The notes under the pieces: generated by a model | What the model saw: only the letters and a program-made list of their open reading frames with translations | The model's database searches: none | What the model was told of the DNA's origin: nothing | Part shown: positions 5,676 through 11,625 of the stretch, piece after piece | Numbering within the stretch: the stretch's first letter is position 1 | Layout of the letters: each line of letters opens with the position of its first letter | Assembly: GCA_937893815.1 (NCBI GenBank) | Contig: CALCSH010000246.1 | Coordinates: 1-11,625, forward strand | Length of the DNA stretch: 11,625 bases | Direction of reading: 5' to 3' | Source: an uncultured Anaerolineae bacterium | GTDB taxonomy: Bacteria > Chloroflexota > Anaerolineae > Anaerolineales > UBA11858 | Program-made: the position numbers and the translations under genes

Positions 5676-8273
5676 CTACGCAGATGCCTCCTCAACCATT
5701 TCAATTTTCGGCTTCCTGGGGCGCTTCTTTTTTGCTTTTGGCGCTGGCTCCAAGGCAACGCGGAGGGCATCTTCAACGGTGTCAAGGAATACAAAGTTGA
5801 GCGCTTCACGGACTTCCTCGGGCAGGTCTTCGAGGTCAATATCGTTACGTTTTGGCAGCAGCACCGTTTTCAACCCCATGCGATGTGCGGCGAGCACTTT
5901 TTCTTTGATGCCGCCCACCGGAAGAACTTTACCACGCAATGTAATTTCGCCCGTCATGGCAACATCGGCGCGCACCGCTCGACCCGAAACCAGTGACACA
6001 AGAGCGGTTGCCATCGTAACCCCAGCAGAGGGGCCATCTTTCGGCTGCGCGCCAGCCGGCACATGCAAGTGGAAATCAGAATCGGCAAAGAAGTCATCTT
6101 CCAGGCCCAATTGCTTTGCCTGCGAACGCACAAAAGAAAGCGCTGCTTTGGCCGATTCTTTCATTACGTTGCCCAGTGAGCCAGTCAGTTGAAAGCCCTT
6201 ACTGCCGGGCATACTCGTGGCTTCAATAAACAACACATCGCCACCCGTCGGCGTCCAGGCGAGGCCGGTCGCCACCCCAGGCAGTGAGGTGCGGTCGGCT
6301 ATTTCTTCCATATCGCGGAATTTTGCATGCCCCAGATATTCCTTTACCTGATCCGGCGCGATCTCGATCTTTTCAGTTTCTTTACCTTCGGCAATAGAGG
6401 TCACAATTTTACGGCAAACCGCACCAATTTCGCGCTCCAGGTTTCTAACGCCAGCCTCGCGGGTATGGTAGCGAATAATTTCCTGCAATCCCTGATCGGT
6501 GAAAGCAATTTCCGATTCTCGAAGGCTATTTTCGCGCGTTTGACGTGGGATCAGGTATCCCTTGGCAATGGCGATTTTTTCGCTCTCGGTATACCCGGAA
6601 AGCTGGATGATTTCCATGCGATCCAGCAAAGGACGGGGGATGGTGTCGAGGCGGTTAGCCGTTGTGATAAACATCACCTCTGAGAGATCAAAGGCCACTT
6701 CCATATAGTGGTCGCGGAATTCGACATTTTGTTCCGGATCGAGCACCTCCAGCAAAGCCGAGGCCGGGTCTCCCTGAAAACCCTGGCTGAGTTTATCAAT
6801 CTCATCGAGCATAAAGACCGGGTTATGCGATTCGACGCGGCGTAACGCCTGCAAGATACGCCCCGGTAACGCGCCGATATAGGTGCGGCGATGCCCGCGG
6901 ATTTCTGCCTCATCACGCACGCCGCCCAACGAAATGCGAATAAACTCCCGCTCCAACGAGCGGGCAATGGAACGCCCCAGCGAGGTTTTACCAACACCCG
7001 GAGGCCCCACGAAACACAGAATTACGCCCTCACGCAACCGCCGGATTTCATCATCAAAATCACCCATTGCGTCAAATTCTTCACTGCGTTCCTCACGCAG
7101 TTTTCGTACAGCCAAGAATTCCAGAATGCGATCTTTGATGTCATCCAGTCCGTAGTGATCCTCATCCAATATGGTGCGGGCATGGGCGATATCTAGATTG
7201 TCGTCGGTAGATTTCGACCAGGGTAGCGAAACCAGCCAATCCAGATAGGTGCGAATAACGCCATATTCCGCCGCGGCGCTGGGCAGGCGCGCCAAGCGAT
7301 CTAATTCGCGGCGAGCCTGTTTATCGGCTTCTGCGGACATTTGAGCTTCGTCAATTTTGACACGAAACTCATCCGCCTCCGCCGATTGCTCATCCCCTTC
7401 GCCCAGTTCACGTTGGATGGCTTTCAATTGCTCACGCAAGAAATATTCGCGTTGTACTTTTTCGATCTCGGAGCGAGCTTCTTTTTGAATACGCTGACCG
7501 AGTTCAAGCACTTCAGCTTCACGCGCCAGCAACGCCACCAGTTTGTGAAGTTTTTCCGAGACTGAGTCCAGTTCTAGCAATTCCTGAGCATCTTTCAGAT
7601 CAATGCGTTGAAAATTGGCGATCACATACACCGTCTGAAGAGGATCATCCAGACTGAGTACGGATTCGACGACTTCGCGGGGCAATGAGGGAATCATGTC
7701 AGCAATGCGCTCGAACTGATCGCGGGCATTGCGCGCCATAGCATCCACTTCCAGACCTTCTTGTTCGATTTCTGGGATCAGTTCGATATCCGCTTTGAGG
7801 TAAGGTTCCTCCTCGACAAAGCGGAGCACTTTGAAGCGTGCCATCCCTTGCACCAGCAGGCGGATGGTGCCATCGGGGGCGCGCAACATACGATGAACGG
7901 CTGCCACCGTTCCCACACTGAATAAATCATCCGGGCCGGGGGTTTCGTCATCAGGGTTTTTCGCAGCGATTAACCCAATCAGACGTACATCCTGCGAGAT
8001 AACATCATCGACAAGACGGATTGAACGCGGTTGCCCAATCGTCAACGGGACAGCGGTTTCAGGGTAAACCACCAAACCGCGCAATGGCAATATCGGCAAC
8101 GTTGATGGAATTGCTTCTTCTTCCTGATGTTCCTCAGCCTCATCCGAATCATCACTATCGGTATCCACACGCGTGAAAACGGGCTGCATAAAGAGCTCAT
8201 TAAACTGAAACTCTTTTTCACCAAACCAGGATAACAGTTCCATTAGATCGGAATTCCAACGCGAAGCCGGCAT
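5676..8273 (-). CDS. lon: ATP-dependent protease Lon (LonA)
   Basis: The 865-residue AAA+ serine protease degrades misfolded and selected regulatory proteins in the cytoplasm. Domains in order: a non-conserved acidic leader (1-56, with a Glu/Asp-rich run at 37-53), the LON substrate-binding domain (about 57-255), a coiled coil (255-300), the AAA+ module with Walker A GPPGVGKT (423-430) and Walker B VFMLDEIDK (486-494), and the protease domain with Ser749 in PKDGPSAG and Lys790 in GGIKEK, an intact Ser-Lys dyad. A charged insert of about 20 residues precedes Walker A. The tail (846-857) is a Lys/Arg-rich patch absent from many Lons. The start at 8273 is backed by GGGGAG seven bases upstream, inside the end of hsp20, only four bases away. 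Met29 is a possible but unsupported alternative. Confidence 0.97.
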   Translation of the reverse strand: MPASRWNSDLMELLSWFGEKEFQFNELFMQPVFTRVDTDSDDSDEAEEHQEEEAIPSTLPILPLRGLVVYPETAVPLTIGQPRSIRLVDDVISQDVRLIGLIAAKNPDDETPGPDDLFSVGTVAAVHRMLRAPDGTIRLLVQGMARFKVLRFVEEEPYLKADIELIPEIEQEGLEVDAMARNARDQFERIADMIPSLPREVVESVLSLDDPLQTVYVIANFQRIDLKDAQELLELDSVSEKLHKLVALLAREAEVLELGQRIQKEARSEIEKVQREYFLREQLKAIQRELGEGDEQSAEADEFRVKIDEAQMSAEADKQARRELDRLARLPSAAAEYGVIRTYLDWLVSLPWSKSTDDNLDIAHARTILDEDHYGLDDIKDRILEFLAVRKLREERSEEFDAMGDFDDEIRRLREGVILCFVGPPGVGKTSLGRSIARSLEREFIRISLGGVRDEAEIRGHRRTYIGALPGRILQALRRVESHNPVFMLDEIDKLSQGFQGDPASALLEVLDPEQNVEFRDHYMEVAFDLSEVMFITTANRLDTIPRPLLDRMEIIQLSGYTESEKIAIAKGYLIPRQTRENSLRESEIAFTDQGLQEIIRYHTREAGVRNLEREIGAVCRKIVTSIAEGKETEKIEIAPDQVKEYLGHAKFRDMEEIADRTSLPGVATGLAWTPTGGDVLFIEATSMPGSKGFQLTGSLGNVMKESAKAALSFVRSQAKQLGLEDDFFADSDFHLHVPAGAQPKDGPSAGVTMATALVSLVSGRAVRADVAMTGEITLRGKVLPVGGIKEKVLAAHRMGLKTVLLPKRNDIDLEDLPEEVREALNFVFLDTVEDALRVALEPAPKAKKKRPRKPKIEMVEEASA

Positions 8274-8277
8274 TTAT

Positions 8278-8700
8278 CTACTCCCCTATTTCGCCATGGT
8301 GCGATTTTACTTTCGGAAGCACCAATCTTAAAAAACCATCGATATAGGTTGCTTCGATGCTTTCCTGTTCAACTGCCCAATGCAACACTACCTGGCTGCG
8401 AAACTCACCAAAGTGAATTTCCATTTGGTGGTACGCGCGGCGTTCTGGCAAATCGGCCCGGCTGCCCTGAATGGTAAGCACGCGGTCTTCCAACGAGATC
8501 GAAAATTCTGCGTCTTGCATCCCGGCGACTTCAAGCCGCACAACAACCGCATCTTCGGTCTCATACACATCGGTAGGCGGACTCCATACCCGTGAACTCG
8601 AACCAACTCGCAGGTGCAGATGCCTGATCTTGCCCCCAGGCTCCACAGGAGCCAACCAAACATCGCGTGACGTGTCGGACTTGGTTTCCATAACTTTCAT
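8278..8700 (-). CDS. hsp20: Hsp20 / small heat-shock protein
   Basis: The 140-residue alpha-crystallin-type protein is expected to act as an ATP-independent holdase for unfolding proteins. The crystallin domain spans about residues 40-130: it opens with WSPPTDVYETEDAVVVRLEV, continues with AGMQDAEFSISLEDRVLTIQ and closes with the signature YIDGFLRLVLPK. The C-terminal tail is short (VKSHHGEIGE) and lacks the I-x-I/V motif that usually joins dimers into large oligomers, so assembly may be limited. The start is at 8700, with GGAGAG five bases before the ATG. It lies 22 bases after the tpx stop and four before lon, which gives a direct hold-then-degrade pairing in one transcript. Confidence 0.93.
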   Translation of the reverse strand: MKVMETKSDTSRDVWLAPVEPGGKIRHLHLRVGSSSRVWSPPTDVYETEDAVVVRLEVAGMQDAEFSISLEDRVLTIQGSRADLPERRAYHQMEIHFGEFRSQVVLHWAVEQESIEATYIDGFLRLVLPKVKSHHGEIGE

Positions 8701-8722
8701 GGTATCTCTCCGTCGCGTATGA

Positions 8723-9247
8723 TCAGGCTAAAGCAGATTTTGCGGATGCTAATACCTCAGCGTAATTGGGTTCCGTACCGATGGCGGGCATATAATCGAC
8801 ATATACCAGACGGTCGTCGGCATCGATCACAAAAACAGCCCGTCGCAAAATGCGATGCTCTTTCAACAGACAGCCGTATTTCGTACCGAAATCTGCCGAT
8901 TTATGATCCGAAAGTACCTGTACCTGCTCAATACCCGCCGCGCTACACCAGCGTTTTTGGGTAAAAGGCAAGTCAGTACTGATCACTAAAATCGCAATAT
9001 CCTCACCCAATGCCGCGGCCTCTTCATTAAATTTCCGTGTCTCGCGATCGCAGACCGAGGTTTCCAACGAGGGCGCCGCGGCGATAATACGTACTTTTCC
9101 TTGCGTATCCGCCAGTCCCAAAAAGTCCGTCCAATTTTGTGCGTGTACGGTAAACTCAGGGGCTTTCTGCCCAACTTCCATATCCGGGCCAATCACAGTG
9201 ACATCTTTGCCACCGAATTGAAGCAAACCTTCTCGTTCCATTACCAT
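8723..9247 (-). CDS. tpx: Thiol peroxidase (Tpx-type peroxiredoxin)
   Basis: The product has 174 residues when started at 9247, where GGAG lies six bases upstream; a longer reading from 9271 has no such site. Tpx is a two-cysteine peroxiredoxin that reduces hydrogen peroxide and alkyl peroxides, usually with thioredoxin. The N terminus VTVIGPDMEVGQKAPEFTV matches Tpx. The peroxidatic centre is SLETSVCD (Thr63, Cys66) and the resolving cysteine is Cys101 in QKRWCSAAGI, both at Tpx spacing; a third cysteine (Cys126) sits in KYGCLLKE. Arg136 in RRAVFVID fits the conserved arginine. It is the first gene of the operon with hsp20, lon and the receiver. The -10 element at 9374-9382 gives a leader of about 120 nt. 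Confidence 0.92.
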   Translation of the reverse strand: MVMEREGLLQFGGKDVTVIGPDMEVGQKAPEFTVHAQNWTDFLGLADTQGKVRIIAAAPSLETSVCDRETRKFNEEAAALGEDIAILVISTDLPFTQKRWCSAAGIEQVQVLSDHKSADFGTKYGCLLKEHRILRRAVFVIDADDRLVYVDYMPAIGTEPNYAEVLASAKSALA

Positions 9248-9262
9248 AATTCTCTCCAAATA

Positions 9263-9359
9263 AATGATCACTCGAAAGGGGTTCTCATGGCAGTTCCTAA
9301 AGACCCTTCGAAAGAATTCGTTCCGAAGAATTCAAGAAGCGATTTCTCCCGTGATCATT
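9263..9359. repeat. Inverted-repeat element in the tpx leader
   Basis: AATGATCAC (9263-9271) and GTGATCATT (9351-9359) form a perfect 9-bp inverted pair enclosing about 80 bases. Inside are a copy of the dispersed repeat (9278-9306) and two near-identical tandem 13-mers, TTCGAAAGAATTC (9307-9319) and TTCCGAAGAATTC (9321-9333). In tpx mRNA the outer pair would close a long stem ending a few bases before the ribosome site. It may be a second small mobile-type repeat or an RNA control element. Confidence 0.45.
9278..9306 (+). repeat. Dispersed repeat copy 2 (partner of 557-586)
   Basis: GGGGTTCTCATGGCAGTTCC (9278-9297) and the following TAAAGACCC match positions 557-586 (GGGGTTTCTCACGGTAGTTC at 557-576, then CTAAATGCCC) with one indel and four substitutions. 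The last 18 bases, 9289-9306, are exactly inverted at 10891-10908. Confidence 0.6.
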
Positions 9360-9373
9360 GATGTTTCCTGGCG

Positions 9374-9382
9374 ATTATATCA
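9374..9382 (-). promoter_or_regulatory. Extended -10 promoter of the tpx operon
   Basis: The minus strand reads GTGATATAATCGCC (9383-9370), a perfect TGnTATAAT extended -10. The same 14 bases occur at 10951-10964 ahead of rsmA. No clear -35 is seen. Transcription would start near 9367. Confidence 0.6.
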
Positions 9383-9439
9383 CTTTTCAACCAATCGACA
9401 TTTGTCAGACTTGGGTAGAAACCAACTCATACACAAATC

Positions 9440-9448
9440 TGATAGAAT
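9440..9448 (+). promoter_or_regulatory. Extended -10 promoter of the G5/3D gene, leaderless start
   Basis: TGATAGAAT (9440-9448) differs by one base from the TGATATAAT elements ahead of tpx and rsmA. The expected transcription start, about seven bases on, falls at 9455-9456, the A of the start codon. No ribosome site precedes that codon, so the mRNA may be leaderless. Confidence 0.5.
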
Positions 9449-9455
9449 ATCGGGC

Positions 9456-10874
9456 ATGCGAGTCTCTAAGAATTTGCGTCTATGGGCATTTGGGATCATA
9501 TTGGCCGCCTTGCCCCTGATACTGTTGTCGTTGTTTCGAAAATCCGTTGAACTTGTCGTTGACGACCAACCCTACTCGATAACCACCTACGCGCTGAAAG
9601 TCAACGGGCTACTCAAGGCGGCGAATGTTCAGCTTGGCGAAGCCGATTTTATCAGCCCTTCCCCCACTAGTTGGCTGCACAAGGGGGATCAGGTGGTCGT
9701 GCAACATGCGGCGCAAATACAAATTTATGTGGATGGTCACTTGCAGAGTATGATTTCCGCGGAGCGTATCCCGGTGGTGCTGCTGGCCGAAGCGGGAGTG
9801 AATCTTACCCCTGAAGATCAAATCCTGGTCGATGGTCTGCCGGTGGCACTCGACCAAATATTGCCCCTGGGGAAAGTCCACAGCTTGCAGGTGCGCCGGG
9901 TCAGCATGGTCCATCTTCAAATTGATGAGCAATCGCTCAATTTTTCCTCAACAGCCAGCACATTGGGCGGCGCGCTGTGGGAACAAAATATCACCCTATT
10001 TCACGGCGACCAACTTGACCCCAACCCCGATACACCCCTCACCGGGAAAAGCATCCAGGCTAAATTGCAGCGCGCCCAAGAGTTGACCATCCATACTCAG
10101 AACAGCACAATTCACACGCGCTCCATTGGCCCAACCGTGGGTGCCGCCTTGGCAGAAAGCGGCCTGGCCTTGCAAGGGCTAGATTACAGCCGACCCGCGG
10201 AGTTGGCGCGACTGCCTGATGGCGGCATCATCGAGGTAGTGCGCGTGCGTGAGGACGTGCTGCTCGAACAAACTCCGCTACCCTTTGGCGCCATGCAGCA
10301 AGCCTTGCCCGATGTGGAAATTGACAATACCATGGTAGTGAGTGCTGGCGAATACGGCCTGACCGCCCGGCGTGTGCGCGTGGTCTACGAAGCACCCCCC
10401 GACGAGCAAGGTTGGCAAGAAATTGATCGTCAGGTCGAAGCGGAGTGGGTGGCGCGCGAGCCACAGCCGCGTGTGGTTGGTTATGGCACCAAAATTGTCG
10501 TCCGCAGCGAAAATACTGCCAGCGGGCCAATCGAGTACTGGCGCAAGGTAAAAGTCTACGCCTCCACATACGCGCCTTGCCACCTGGGAATTCCTGACTA
10601 TTGTTCATCCACCACAGCCAGCGGAGCGCAGTTACAAAAAGGGATGATCGCGGTGACCATCGAGTGGTATCGCTATATGAAGGGGGCCGCGGTGTATGTG
10701 CCCAACTATGGTATCGCCACCATCGAAGATGTCGGCGGGGGACTGCCGGATCGGCATTGGATCGATTTGGGTTACAGCGAGGAAGATTTTGTCGGCTGGG
10801 CCGGGTGGACAACGATTTATTTCCTCACTCCGGTGCCCAGTACTATTTTATATGTGCTGGAGTATGGCGGCTAA
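9456..10874 (+). CDS. Membrane-anchored or secreted DUF348-G5-3D cell-wall protein (YabE-like)
   Basis: This 472-residue protein has an N-terminal signal or anchor helix (about residues 9-27, after a basic MRVSKNLR). About four ubiquitin-like DUF348 repeats follow (roughly 31-85, 88-150, 152-212, 209-263), then a G5 domain (about 260-346, with VVSAGEYG and a GYGTKIV end), and a C-terminal 3D barrel (366-470). The 3D motif contains TASG (387-390), IEDVGGG, PDRHWIDLGY and the three aspartates Asp425, Asp432 and Asp437. This order is that of Bacillus YabE and related stationary-phase muralytic proteins, so it probably cleaves or remodels peptidoglycan outside the membrane. Cys375 and Cys383 might form a disulphide. 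The start at 9456 is preferred over the longer frame from 9264, whose first 64 residues are unlike a secreted protein and cross a repeat. Confidence 0.88.
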   Translation: MRVSKNLRLWAFGIILAALPLILLSLFRKSVELVVDDQPYSITTYALKVNGLLKAANVQLGEADFISPSPTSWLHKGDQVVVQHAAQIQIYVDGHLQSMISAERIPVVLLAEAGVNLTPEDQILVDGLPVALDQILPLGKVHSLQVRRVSMVHLQIDEQSLNFSSTASTLGGALWEQNITLFHGDQLDPNPDTPLTGKSIQAKLQRAQELTIHTQNSTIHTRSIGPTVGAALAESGLALQGLDYSRPAELARLPDGGIIEVVRVREDVLLEQTPLPFGAMQQALPDVEIDNTMVVSAGEYGLTARRVRVVYEAPPDEQGWQEIDRQVEAEWVAREPQPRVVGYGTKIVVRSENTASGPIEYWRKVKVYASTYAPCHLGIPDYCSSTTASGAQLQKGMIAVTIEWYRYMKGAAVYVPNYGIATIEDVGGGLPDRHWIDLGYSEEDFVGWAGWTTIYFLTPVPSTILYVLEYGG

Positions 10875-10890
10875 TCATGCCCATCTATAC

Positions 10891-10908
10891 GGGTCTTTAG
10901 GAACTGCC
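10891..10908 (-). repeat. Dispersed repeat copy 3, inverted
   Basis: GGGTCTTTAGGAACTGCC is the exact reverse complement of 9289-9306, on the other side of the G5/3D gene. It also resembles the left end of the element at 477-496 (GGATCTCTAGGAA). It lies between the G5/3D stop and the rsmA promoter. A short hairpin (CCGGT/ACCGG) follows it. Confidence 0.6.
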
Positions 10909-10951
10909 CCGGTGACTCATCAATACCGGTGGGAATCGAGCGTCTTTGTGG

Positions 10952-10960
10952 TGATATAAT
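10952..10960 (+). promoter_or_regulatory. Extended -10 promoter of rsmA
   Basis: TGATATAAT (10952-10960) is a perfect TGn-extended -10, in a 14-base context identical to the tpx promoter. No convincing -35 lies 17 bases upstream. Transcription would start near 10967, giving a leader of about 57 nt. Confidence 0.62.
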
Positions 10961-11023
10961 CGCCCACTACATAACCCCCACAACATCCTTGTCAGATTTA
11001 GCAACCCCAACCAGAAATTCGCG

Positions 11024-11625
11024 ATGATAGATCAACTTCATGAAGCACGTATCCTCAAAAAATATGGATTGCGGCCTAATAAAGGGCTGGGGCAGAATTT
11101 TTTAGTGGATGATGCCGCCCTGCGGCGGGTGGTGACGGTGGCCGAGCTTGGGGCTGATGATGCCGTTTTGGAGATTGGTCCCGGCCTGGGGAGTTTAACT
11201 CGTCATCTGGCAAAGGCTGCCCGCAGGGTGGTTGCCGTAGAAATCGATGACCAACTCATCCCACCACTGCGAGAAGTGCTAGCCCCCTTCGAAAACATCA
11301 CCATCGTCCACGATGACATTCTCAACTGCGACCCCGACACCCTGATTCCCGAATCGCCGTATCTGGTAGTCGCTAATATTCCCTATTACATCACATCTGC
11401 CATCATTCGACATTTGTTGGAAGCCAAGAACCCACCCAGCCGCATGATACTCACCGTACAACGCGAGGTCGCTCAACGCATCTGCGCCAAACCCGGCGAG
11501 ATGAGCCTGCTGGCCCTGAGTGTGCAAGTCTACGGAGACCCCCGCATCGCGGCCCGCATCCCGGCGGGGGCTTTTTATCCGGCCCCCAAAGTCGATTCGG
11601 CGATCGTGCGAATTGACCTCTCACC
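11024..11625 (+). CDS. rsmA: 16S rRNA dimethyladenosine transferase RsmA/KsgA (5' part)
   Basis: The frame is open from the ATG at 11024 to the window edge, giving 200 residues of an expected 260-290. RsmA dimethylates two adjacent adenosines in helix 45 of 16S rRNA during small-subunit maturation, using S-adenosylmethionine. Visible marks are LKKYGLRPNKGLGQNFLVDD (residues 11-30), the SAM-binding motif EIGPGLGSLT (50-59), the acidic VEID (72-75) that binds the ribose, the catalytic motif NIPYY (118-122) and FYPAPKVDSAIVR (184-196). No good ribosome site precedes the ATG; a later Met is unlikely because the conserved N-terminal segment would be cut. It has its own extended -10 promoter. The C-terminal RNA-contact domain lies outside the window. 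Confidence 0.96.
   Translation, partial: MIDQLHEARILKKYGLRPNKGLGQNFLVDDAALRRVVTVAELGADDAVLEIGPGLGSLTRHLAKAARRVVAVEIDDQLIPPLREVLAPFENITIVHDDILNCDPDTLIPESPYLVVANIPYYITSAIIRHLLEAKNPPSRMILTVQREVAQRICAKPGEMSLLALSVQVYGDPRIAARIPAGAFYPAPKVDSAIVRIDLS

Noticed and set aside
5779..6192. Plus-strand 137-codon ORF inside lon
   Set aside because: It is antisense to the conserved Lon protease domain and has no start signals or domain of its own.
9248..9271. Longer Tpx start at 9271
   Set aside because: The GGAG ribosome site lies between this start and the ATG at 9247, so it serves the shorter form.
9264..9455. 64-residue N-terminal extension of the G5/3D protein
   Set aside because: It starts in the tpx leader repeat, lacks a ribosome site, and would bury the signal helix that begins right after the ATG at 9456.
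9289..10908. The G5/3D gene as cargo of a transposon
   Set aside because: There is no transposase or recombinase between the inverted repeats, and a third related copy at 557-586 shows the repeat is dispersed. Kept only as a finding about possible inversion.

Overview
The window looks like an ordinary chromosomal stretch from a bacterium, most consistent with the Chloroflexota (Anaerolineae-like). This rests on inference from the gene types: a T-box-controlled TrpB2, a G5/3D wall protein, a Lon with an acidic N-terminal extension, and TGnTATAAT-type promoters. No marker here fixes the phylum. No phage, CRISPR, rRNA or tRNA gene is visible.

Layout. Positions 1-600 hold the possible tail of a LacI-type regulator, a small two-helix membrane protein gene on the minus strand with its own promoter and terminator, and a 110-bp MITE-like palindromic element. 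Positions 667-2856 form a tryptophan-responsive unit: a strong promoter, a T-box leader whose specifier reads UGG and whose bulge reads UGGC (both fit tRNA-Trp), a small basic ORF, and trpB2. A hairpin separates this from a convergent minus-strand unit at 2902-5144, where a PHP-AlbA_2 fusion protein gene is followed five bases later by a MogA/MoaB-type molybdopterin adenylyltransferase gene.

Positions 5297-9247 form a tight minus-strand stress operon, transcribed in the order tpx (thiol peroxidase), hsp20, lon, and a stand-alone receiver-domain protein. Spacings are 22, 4 and 10 bases, and a terminator follows at 5193-5222. Together the genes cover peroxide removal, holding of unfolded proteins and their ATP-driven degradation. 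The receiver's role is unknown. The operon leader (about 120 nt) contains an inverted-repeat element.

Divergently, a secreted or membrane-anchored DUF348/G5/3D cell-wall protein gene begins at 9456, apparently on a leaderless mRNA. An exact 18-bp inverted repeat flanks it, and a related copy forms part of the MITE-like element near position 560. The window ends inside rsmA (ksgA), the 16S rRNA dimethyladenosine transferase gene, which has its own extended -10 promoter.

The most interesting points are the Trp-specific T-box with a terminator-like stem III ahead of a lone TrpB2, the PHP-AlbA_2 fusion with an unassigned C-terminal domain, the receiver protein at the end of the lon operon, the structured tpx leader, and the dispersed palindromic repeat family.
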